NCBI GenBank assembly: GCA_010909725.1 | Contig: JAACMV010000023.1 | Coordinates: forward strand, 682,001-746,000 | From: Picochlorum sp. 'celeri' | Taxonomy: Eukaryota; Chlorophyta; Trebouxiophyceae | Direction: 5' to 3' | DNA: 64,000 nucleotides | In this document: positions 21,177-28,355 of the stretch, one piece after another | Numbering within the stretch: the first letter of the stretch is position 1 | How the letters are laid out: each line of letters opens with the position of its first letter | The notes under the pieces: generated by a model | What the model was told of the DNA's origin: nothing | Databases searched by the model: none | The model's input: the letters and a program-made list of their open reading frames with translations, nothing else | Position numbers and translations under genes: made by a program

Positions 21177-23207
21177 TCAAGTACGCGCTACAAAGAATTG
21201 GTAATCTGGGCAAATGTCTTCACCTTGAAGGGTAGACACTGCATTGTCATGGAGGGGCTGTATTCCGAGGCCCAGTGCCAAGCGTTTGGCACCCTCTGCA
21301 AGCTCTTCCAACTGAATGTCCCATGAGAGTGGGCCTCCTTTGGATATAGGATAGTCCTTCTTCACAACCACGTATCCAGAACTTACACTGACGACACATG
21401 CGTTTGTTGAACCTGGCAATGAGTCACCAGATGACAAGCGTGTCTGGTCAGATGCATTGAGCTTGACCATGGTGTCTGTCCAATTCTCTGCTGGAAGTCT
21501 TCGCCTGTTTATTGAGTTTCCTGTGGATGTGTGCCAGCATAAGCCAACTGGTGGGAGTTCTAATTTTGATAATGAGGCGGTCGACGATATGGTAGTTGCT
21601 GCACAGCTGGCATGCTTTTCCTCATCCTCGTCCTCTTCCTCCACCCTTGAATGGGCCTGAGATGGTGGGCTTGAACTCCCATGCGATGCAGTCACAGAAG
21701 CAGTATCGCTACCTTCATCCGTTTTATCATCTCTCTTGGATGCTCCATTATTTAAATCCCCATGTGTTGTAGGCTCTGACGCGTCTGAGCCAGGAAATGA
21801 GGTCACCCCTTTTGGTGTTGTTGATGATGTAGTGGAGCCATCCTTTCTTCCCATCTCTGGCAGTCGTAGACTTGCCTGAGAGTGAAGCGCACTTATTATT
21901 TTCTGATCAGCCATTCCTTGCATCACTGCTTCCCACAGGGGAGCTATTGAATGGAATGTCAAGAACCTGGCTGTCAGTGGTGCCTCTGGTATCCTGTACA
22001 GGGGATACCAGGCTACTGCAAACCAACTGTATGGATGCACATCGGCTATTCTCGAGGATGTCAGGACATGTTTCATGCCTTCGTCTTCACACAGTTCCAT
22101 AATTTGCTGATACAGTGGGAGTCTCTCTCCAACGTGATTTTTGGCCGACCAACTAAAACTTCGCTTCATGTGAATTGGCCACGCATCCAACCCATCTGGA
22201 AATGAGAGGGCCACATCATCGCTTTCATGTGTTGGCTCAAAGATTTGCACACTTGATAAAAACGGAACGAAAAAGCACGTCGATGGTCCTCGTGGTCCTC
22301 CCAGTGTTGGGCACTTGATGCCATTTGCGCTGATCCTCTCAAAATACTTCCAGACATCTAACAGTTTCAAATCTCTCAGAGAGTTGGGATCAGTGCTGAT
22401 TCTAAATCGAGGAGTTGCTGCTCTTAGAAACCGTTCCAAGTCTGGTGCATCGTCCTTCTTATCCTCTATTGCTGGAAGGGCGCTACTTGTCCACAATCTT
22501 CCCAAGGTAGACACTGGTGCAACTGTGCACTCGTTTGGGAGATGCTGAGCATCTCCGTGACTGGCTTTTGGTTTAGGCAATGATGGACGACGTCTATTAT
22601 CCTCACAATTCATCTGTGAAGCTCTGTACAAAACTTTAGGTTCACGATCACGCATCTCATGTCCCACGTCATACTTCACATGCCCGTGCTGCTGATGAGC
22701 AAACATGTCCCATCCAAATGTTGGCACAAATGTCTGCGCCATATATAATGGAGCAGAATTGATTCTTGGCACATGTGATGCATCATAATTTCCGTGATAC
22801 CCCTCTGCATGGTGATATCCATAGGGATAGCCTCCAAACCCATTCACATCGTACTGCACAGCTGTGAAATGATCAGAGCTCCTGGATCGTTGCGTATTAT
22901 TACTGCTTCTCCGATTCCCATGTTTCTTCCGAGAATGATTTTTATTTCCTTTTGATCCGTGCTTTTGTTGCTGCTGACTACGGCTCTGCTCCCTCTGAAC
23001 AGCAGTTTTCACGTCTTCAACTGCCTCGGAGCCTCCAGGCCCTCCAATGCCTGTCTTTACCATGAAATCTACAGAGCAAATCACGCACGAGCTCTCCACC
23101 GGCCCCACTGGAAAAAAACGTTGGCACACGTGTTGTTCTGTATCAGTGTGTACAATTCCTTTCAACTTGCTTGCTGCGAGTGTCTTGCAAAACACAACAG
23201 TCTGCAT
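21177..23207 (-). CDS. DUF789-family protein
   Basis: Intronless, 676 residues from the first ATG. Residues ~240-440 match the plant DUF789 family: LERFLRAATPRFRI, LKLLDVWKYFERISANGIKC, the CFFVPFLSSVQIF strand, ELCEDEGMKHVLTSSRIADV, then the hallmark YSWFAVAWYPLYRIPEAPLT and ARFLTFHSIAPL. The family is confined to plants and algae and has no established biochemical role. The N-terminus has a Lys/Gln/Ser-rich stretch (~80-120), and the region 450-560 is Ser/Thr/acid-rich. The C-terminal ~90 residues hold a second conserved-looking segment (VGLCWHTSTGNS, LSWDIQLEELAEGAKRLALG). The frame extends slightly upstream of this ATG, but only with non-ATG codons. Confidence 0.82.
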   Translation of the reverse strand: MQTVVFCKTLAASKLKGIVHTDTEQHVCQRFFPVGPVESSCVICSVDFMVKTGIGGPGGSEAVEDVKTAVQREQSRSQQQQKHGSKGNKNHSRKKHGNRRSSNNTQRSRSSDHFTAVQYDVNGFGGYPYGYHHAEGYHGNYDASHVPRINSAPLYMAQTFVPTFGWDMFAHQQHGHVKYDVGHEMRDREPKVLYRASQMNCEDNRRRPSLPKPKASHGDAQHLPNECTVAPVSTLGRLWTSSALPAIEDKKDDAPDLERFLRAATPRFRISTDPNSLRDLKLLDVWKYFERISANGIKCPTLGGPRGPSTCFFVPFLSSVQIFEPTHESDDVALSFPDGLDAWPIHMKRSFSWSAKNHVGERLPLYQQIMELCEDEGMKHVLTSSRIADVHPYSWFAVAWYPLYRIPEAPLTARFLTFHSIAPLWEAVMQGMADQKIISALHSQASLRLPEMGRKDGSTTSSTTPKGVTSFPGSDASEPTTHGDLNNGASKRDDKTDEGSDTASVTASHGSSSPPSQAHSRVEEEDEDEEKHASCAATTISSTASLSKLELPPVGLCWHTSTGNSINRRRLPAENWTDTMVKLNASDQTRLSSGDSLPGSTNACVVSVSSGYVVVKKDYPISKGGPLSWDIQLEELAEGAKRLALGLGIQPLHDNAVSTLQGEDICPDYQFFVART

Positions 23208-23219
23208 ATCAATATACAA

Positions 23220-24209
23220 CAGCCATGAGCAACATCTAGACTATACCACTCGAAAAGTATTTTATCGTAAATTCAATGCATGACAATGTGCTATATACCA
23301 CGGACATGCCGTGATATACACACCAACTACCCCTCCCGACCACCTTCCCATCCTCCTTCCCAACCCCAAGGATGAGCCTTCACAACAGCAGCGCAACGTT
23401 GGACATTCCAAGGGCGCAGACGCTGACTGAAAAAAATGTACAGAGATGACCATGCAATCTCATCTAAAATCCATCAGATGATATTATATGTGCAGTATCT
23501 ATACCATTTCAGGCTTATCAGCCCTGACGCAGCAGGGAGTTCCCTGCGCGCCTCGCAGATTTGGACTGCCATCCAGTTGGTCAAAGGCTCCCGCAATTGC
23601 CAGTCTTACCCCCATCATACCCCCAATTCAGACATATATACTTTAATTATTTCCGTATATGACACGTGCTCTCCCGCCCATACCCTTTCAGCAGTGCCAG
23701 CAACAACGATTCCTCTAGAAAACCTTTACACTCGATTTCTAGACAGGTGGCACACACAAGAGTCCCAAATATTTCATCACATATATTTAATAATGCTAAT
23801 AAAGCCACGGACAGGCGGAAAGGATTCTCAGTTGAAGACACCCGACCGCCTTCAGATTCACGGTGGAAACAAACCGTTTCCAGCCCGTCCATCACACCAT
23901 TCCCGTCCTACCTACCTTGATAATTCAATCTATATCTCAGTATTATGACAATTTGTAACAAATTTGAGTACTCGGTCTGTCGAGCAAGCACGAATGATAC
24001 ATCTCCTCGGACCGTGCTTGCTCGTCGGGGCCTCTGATCCCGTCTGCGTCCGTTTCATCCGGTCCGAGGATCTTGTCGATCGTAGAGAGTGGATACCTTG
24101 TCTCATCCGAAAGAATCATGTTACATGGGGTGCTTCATTCGTCATGACTCGTGTATTAAGATCTGTGTTTAGTATATAATACGAATGAGCTGTTGCAAAG
24201 TCGCATGCT
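23220..24209. other. Long spacer with interleaved inverted repeats (possible structured RNA)
   Basis: 990 bp between the starts/ends of minus-strand genes. A 12-bp arm at 23981-23992 pairs with 24013-24024, and a 10-bp arm at 24005-24014 pairs with 24060-24069. The second arm starts inside the first loop and overlaps the partner arm by 2 nt. A smaller CGGG/CCCG stem lies at 24026-24042. The longest plus-strand ORF here (23436-23948) has no gene-like features. I could not match U1-U6, 7SL, RNase P or a tRNA. Confidence 0.45.
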
Positions 24210-25796
24210 TTATTCATGAAACACTGGAGACGTCTCTGGAGAGAACACATGCCAAGAGTTTCCAATGAGTCTGCCTACTGTGAGTATTTTGATGGCTGCC
24301 CAGATGGATACGACGGACACCGTGAAGTGAGGTATGTGGCTCTGTACCAGTAAGGCAAGGACACACATCAAGCTGGTGAAGATCATGGTTCTGCTGAGGG
24401 CTCCAGTCTGTTGAGATCCTAGTAATACACCATCCAAAACTGATGCGAGTCCATCAAAAGGCATGAAGATGGCAATCAGTGGGATGCACGCTGTCACAAG
24501 GGCCATGACGGATGGATCCGATGTGAACACGGTGGGCAGTGTCTCTTTATAGAACAACAATGCTGCCATGACCACGATACCTGCACATGCAGTCAAGGCT
24601 GACGTCCTCAAGAACACCTGAGCTGCAGAATTTCTATCTCCACGCCCAATATAAAAGGCTACAAGGCTCTGTGTTGCGACATCGAGGGATGTGAATGTTT
24701 GGTTCGACACGACCCAAATATTTCTGATGCATTCGTGGGCTGCCAATGCTGCTGCTCCCAGTCCTGCCATGCTTTGCGTAGCAAACATAACCGTACTCAT
24801 CGCTAATATACTTCTCGTTGATAGTAATATCCCGTTTCGAAGCATGGGTGCAACATCCGAGAAGGAGGGAAATTGCTTCATATCCTCAAGCTTGAGATAT
24901 TCATGTTTGAACACAATGCTCGAACCCAAAATAGCCCAATTCAGCCATAATGATATGGCTGTTGCCACCGCTGCTCCCAACGCCCCCATATTCAAACCAA
25001 ATATGCAGATATAATCTAATATAATGTGAGCAACGTTGCTCCATGTGCTCGAGATGAGAGTCGCCTGTGTGTCTTTGAACCCTCGAAACACACCACTCAT
25101 GACATAACTCATCATAATCGCTGGCGTTGCCAGGCAACGAATTCTAAAAAAGTTGACCGCATGTCCCATGACTTCTGGAGTAGCTCCAAGTATGGTGAAA
25201 AAGACAGGACATCCAAAGAATAGGACGGTGCTTGTGAATACTCCAATAGCAATTGCAAGCCACAATCCGTGTGCTGTAATCTTGGACACCTGGTCCATAT
25301 CATTCCTAGACGCTGCTGCTGCTATCCGTGGCGTAGTCGTGTATAATAAAAAGTTAAATATGAAGGTGGAAAAGTTGGAGAGCACCGTGCTACATGATAC
25401 TGCTGCAAGCTGCACAGTCCCAACCCTCCCAATGATTGATGCATCAATTAAACCCATGAGAGGATCCAAGAGGGTCGTCAACAACGCAGGAAGGGCAAGG
25501 CTGAATATTTCTGCATCCCATGGACTCCTTAGAGAGAGAAATTGTCGCCTAAACTGGCCAGCACCATGAGGCTGAAGAACTGCACCCTGACCCAACGACA
25601 CTCGAATCTTTCCCTTCATGTGCCGGTGTTCTCCCTCGTCATCCTTCATCTGATTTTGAATTCGAAACCCATGCTGCAAGGATGCAGCATGTCGAGGCGG
25701 TGTCCTGAACCAACCACTTGTCGTTGGTAGACTCGGTTGCTGGAAAGCAACTGTGCCTCGATATCCGGGCCTGTTCAACCGATTCATAGTATTCAT
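24210..25796 (-). CDS. MATE-family transporter, plastid type
   Basis: Intronless, 528 residues with about 12 predicted membrane helices. Helix 1-2 carries the family signature PALLTTLLDPLMGLIDASII with GRVGTVQLAAVS. The second half repeats the fold (LSTRSILAMSTVMFATQSMA, then GLGAAALAAHE). The N-terminal ~100 residues are Arg/Gln/Ser-rich before the first helix (WDAEIFSLALP), as in plant EDS5/DTX46-47-type carriers of the chloroplast envelope. MATE proteins exchange organic compounds for H+ or Na+; the substrate is unknown (EDS5 exports salicylate precursors in Arabidopsis). Plastid location is inferred from the extension and the family resemblance. Confidence 0.87.
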   Translation of the reverse strand: MNTMNRLNRPGYRGTVAFQQPSLPTTSGWFRTPPRHAASLQHGFRIQNQMKDDEGEHRHMKGKIRVSLGQGAVLQPHGAGQFRRQFLSLRSPWDAEIFSLALPALLTTLLDPLMGLIDASIIGRVGTVQLAAVSCSTVLSNFSTFIFNFLLYTTTPRIAAAASRNDMDQVSKITAHGLWLAIAIGVFTSTVLFFGCPVFFTILGATPEVMGHAVNFFRIRCLATPAIMMSYVMSGVFRGFKDTQATLISSTWSNVAHIILDYICIFGLNMGALGAAVATAISLWLNWAILGSSIVFKHEYLKLEDMKQFPSFSDVAPMLRNGILLSTRSILAMSTVMFATQSMAGLGAAALAAHECIRNIWVVSNQTFTSLDVATQSLVAFYIGRGDRNSAAQVFLRTSALTACAGIVVMAALLFYKETLPTVFTSDPSVMALVTACIPLIAIFMPFDGLASVLDGVLLGSQQTGALSRTMIFTSLMCVLALLVQSHIPHFTVSVVSIWAAIKILTVGRLIGNSWHVFSPETSPVFHE

Positions 25797-25809
25797 GACA
25801 ATATATGAA

Positions 25810-26004
25810 TTAAATTAATGGCAGAAAACCCTCTCTCACCGCCTGTAGGTGTCCTTGTTGAAGGTCGTGTTTGAACGAATCCTCCAGGCAGATGAACAAC
25901 AACGATACGACGACAACAATATCCAGAGATACTGGCACCTGCACTACCCGAAGACTGCCGATGGTTCCATTGTATAGAATAGATGACTGTTGATGACTAT
26001 CCAT
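25810..26004 (-). CDS. Small ORF upstream of the MATE gene (uncertain)
   Basis: 64 codons from ATG 26004, ending 13 bp before the MATE start on the same strand. It encodes a single hydrophobic stretch (VPVSLDIVVVVSLLFICL) between hydrophilic ends. It could be an independent small membrane protein, an upstream ORF in the MATE leader, or chance. I do not recognise it. The rest of the 399-bp gap to the protease gene shows nothing else. Confidence 0.25.
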   Translation of the reverse strand: MDSHQQSSILYNGTIGSLRVVQVPVSLDIVVVVSLLFICLEDSFKHDLQQGHLQAVREGFLPLI

Positions 26005-26195
26005 GTCAGTTGTATGACTACTACAAGGTTACAGGCTGCACGTGTTCGATTTTCTAGAGTCCCATCGAAGTCGACCTTGGATGGGGTACCATGTTGTTGT
26101 GGATTCCGCACGAAGAATCTCACCCATTAGGAAGAGAAACACGCAAGATGATGGCGATGCTCAGGGTTTGATCCATATAATTTTTGAATAACATC

Positions 26196-27068
26196 ATGAA
26201 GGTACATCTTGCAATTTGGTTGCTTGGGTTGGCGATCGCCATCAGCAGATGTGCAGGTAGCCCTGGAAAGAAAGAGCCCAGAATCATTTTCGGCGAGCAA
26301 GCGAAAAAGGGGGCATATCCCGGCTTCACAGTGATATCAATAGTAGGATATCGAACATGTGGTGGCGTATTGATCAGCAAGAATGTGGTCCTGACGGCTG
26401 CGCACTGCTTGGAGATTGATGGATTTGATTTTGCAGAAGTGAGCAATGATTTGGGTCTCTTACAGGTCGGCAGGGGTAACATACGGCTGCAAGCATACAC
26501 AGGAGCGTTTATTTCCTCAGATGAGACGTCCGCCGTGAAGAAAATAGTGGTTCATCCGAAATACAAGTTTGTCTCGATGACTGAAGTGGAGAATGATATC
26601 GCCATGTTGATTTTGGAAAAAGATTTTTCAAAACCATATGCACGAGTTGCGAACAAGGCACCAGCTGCTGGTGCTAAAAGTATTGCTGTAGGATTAGGTC
26701 TGAACAATGATTATTCATGGCCAGGTCCGGACGGCTCGACAGAAATTGGAGCCCCAAAGAGACTCTACCAAGTTGGCTTGACAATTGGAAAGATTGGAAA
26801 GAATCCATGCCCTTCGGAATACGATGGAGCCGCGATCAATTCATCAACCAGCTTGTGTGCATATGGAAAAGCCGTCAAGGGTGGATTTCCGAGCATTTGC
26901 TGGGGTGATAGTGGAGGGCCATTGTACAATTCACAGGGAAATGTGATTGGTCTGACATCATGGGAACCTGATGCATGCACAGATTTGGCCACGCCGTTTA
27001 ACATTTTCACATCAGCACCGTACTATAAGAAGAGTTTCATCGATCGTATCGTAAAAAAGTATGCTTGA
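26196..27068 (+). CDS. Secreted trypsin-like serine protease (S1)
   Basis: Intronless, 290 residues. Signal peptide: IWLLGLAIAISRCAG. The mature chymotrypsin fold begins RIIFGEQAKKGAYPGF, a variant of the IVGG zymogen activation site preceded by a basic KKEPR stretch. The triad is complete: His in VLTAAHC, Asp in ENDIAMLIL and Ser in CWGDSGGPL. Trypsin-type enzymes are uncommon in green algae but frequent in animals, fungi and oomycetes, so this lineage distribution is worth checking. The start is the first ATG; an upstream non-ATG codon only adds four residues. Confidence 0.88.
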   Translation: MKVHLAIWLLGLAIAISRCAGSPGKKEPRIIFGEQAKKGAYPGFTVISIVGYRTCGGVLISKNVVLTAAHCLEIDGFDFAEVSNDLGLLQVGRGNIRLQAYTGAFISSDETSAVKKIVVHPKYKFVSMTEVENDIAMLILEKDFSKPYARVANKAPAAGAKSIAVGLGLNNDYSWPGPDGSTEIGAPKRLYQVGLTIGKIGKNPCPSEYDGAAINSSTSLCAYGKAVKGGFPSICWGDSGGPLYNSQGNVIGLTSWEPDACTDLATPFNIFTSAPYYKKSFIDRIVKKYA

Positions 27069-27457
27069 TGGAACCTTGAGTACACGTGCAGCATACTGAT
27101 GCTCAGTATATGCACAAACTCTGTTTCAAAATACCACCTGTGTTGTATCTTAGGGGAACACATTCGACAATCCCCTCTTCTGTAAAAGATCTGATTACAA
27201 GAAGATGCTTGGATGCAATAATAATAATAATGATGATGGTGATGATTGCAGTATGGCGGCATTATTCCTTTCTGGTACACACACAACACACGGTAATTGC
27301 CAATTTATTGGTCGTGCAACTCTCTGTAGCGCTCGAGTTTTATATTTATCTACATATCAAATGAAGGAATGGCATGGCTTCATTGTGTGTATACAGTGTT
27401 GCCCAAGGTCGAAGCCAGGCAGGAAGCCAGCCTGCCTCTTCCCCAAGCGGCATACGC
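27069..27457. other. Spacer with AAT/GAT microsatellite
   Basis: 389 bp between convergent genes. A run of AAT and GAT triplets lies at about 27216-27247. No gene was recognised. Confidence 0.4.
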
Positions 27458-27814
27458 CTACTTTTTCACGTAGCCGCTGTAGTGCTTGCATCCTTTGCAG
27501 CTATTCGTGTTGAATCTTTTCCATCTCGCTGATCTTTCGAACAACTTGCAGACCTCAGTCTTCCCGTTGTCCACGTAGTCCCACTTTCTGCAACCACATG
27601 TCTTCTTACAGTACCAGCAGCAGGATGAATCTCCATTCTTACCGGTGATATCAATCTCCTCTAGCATTCTTCTGGACCCATAGTACTGTTTGGTACGACT
27701 TCTAGAACATTTGGCCAATAATGTGCGTCCTGTGCCAGACGTGCCAGCGACCGCCCCTGGGATCCAGGACACGGTGGAGAGAAGAAAGACGACCAACAGA
27801 CAAAAGCGCAGCAT
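27458..27814 (-). CDS. Small secreted cysteine-rich protein, PAN/apple-like
   Basis: Intronless, 118 residues from the Met before a strong signal peptide (MLRFCLLVVFLLSTVSW). The frame is open further upstream, but those residues are not secretory in character, and this decided the start. The mature part has ten Cys, mostly in SSCCWYCKKTCGCRKWDY, then VCKLFERSARWK and SCKGCKHYSGYV. The order Cys-x2-Cys-x3-Cys-x-Cys followed by an aromatic strand and another Cys before a hydrophobic residue recalls PAN/apple domains, which bind carbohydrate or protein. This assignment is tentative. Confidence 0.6.
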   Translation of the reverse strand: MLRFCLLVVFLLSTVSWIPGAVAGTSGTGRTLLAKCSRSRTKQYYGSRRMLEEIDITGKNGDSSCCWYCKKTCGCRKWDYVDNGKTEVCKLFERSARWKRFNTNSCKGCKHYSGYVKK

Positions 27815-28355
27815 TTCCGTTAATTCTAGTTCCCAAAGATGTATCCTTTTCCAAAACAATATAAAATGTGATTTACAAAGTGGCTTGAAGCGAGAGAAGA
27901 GGAGTTGATGTAGCTGTACCCGTGTTCGGCTTCCTGGTCGCGTCGGGGCGAGATTGATCCTGCCCCCAGGTTGACGGTCACAAGGGGGATGCGGTCTGTG
28001 GTCGGATTTGTTCGCCTTCTTTGGCATTGATCAGCAGGCACTTCCTCATATGTACTAGTCATTAGATGCTGCCATTGAACGCCGGCGATACGAGCGTAAA
28101 GGATACCTGAGGATACCTGCTACTGGAGAGCCGCCTGCTACCCGCTGCCAGCAGGCCCACGTCTCTAGAGATCTGTAGAGATCTGTCACCGGCATGAGGA
28201 CCACTCTCGAGCCCGTTGAATGTTTGCCTTTAAGGCAAACCATGTCCCCAATTCCCTGCAAGACATATCCATTTTGGACAAAAAAACATGATGCTGAATA
28301 GGACGTGAGGAATCGTAATTGTTTTTTGAAAACGTAGGATATTGGTGGTTGGACC
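27815..28355. promoter_or_regulatory. Divergent spacer with direct repeats and a hairpin
   Basis: 541 bp between the PAN-like gene (minus) and the exonuclease fusion gene (plus). It contains two adjacent copies of GGATACCTG (near 28101), two adjacent TAGAGATCTG units (near 28165-28186) and a 9-bp perfect inverted repeat (GTTTGCCTT at 28222-28230 with its complement at 28232-28240, 1-nt centre). These could be factor sites; no ORF is convincing. Confidence 0.4.

Noticed and set aside
23436..23948. 170-codon plus-strand ORF
   Set aside because: Composition, lack of any motif and competing ORFs in other frames make it look like chance in a spacer.
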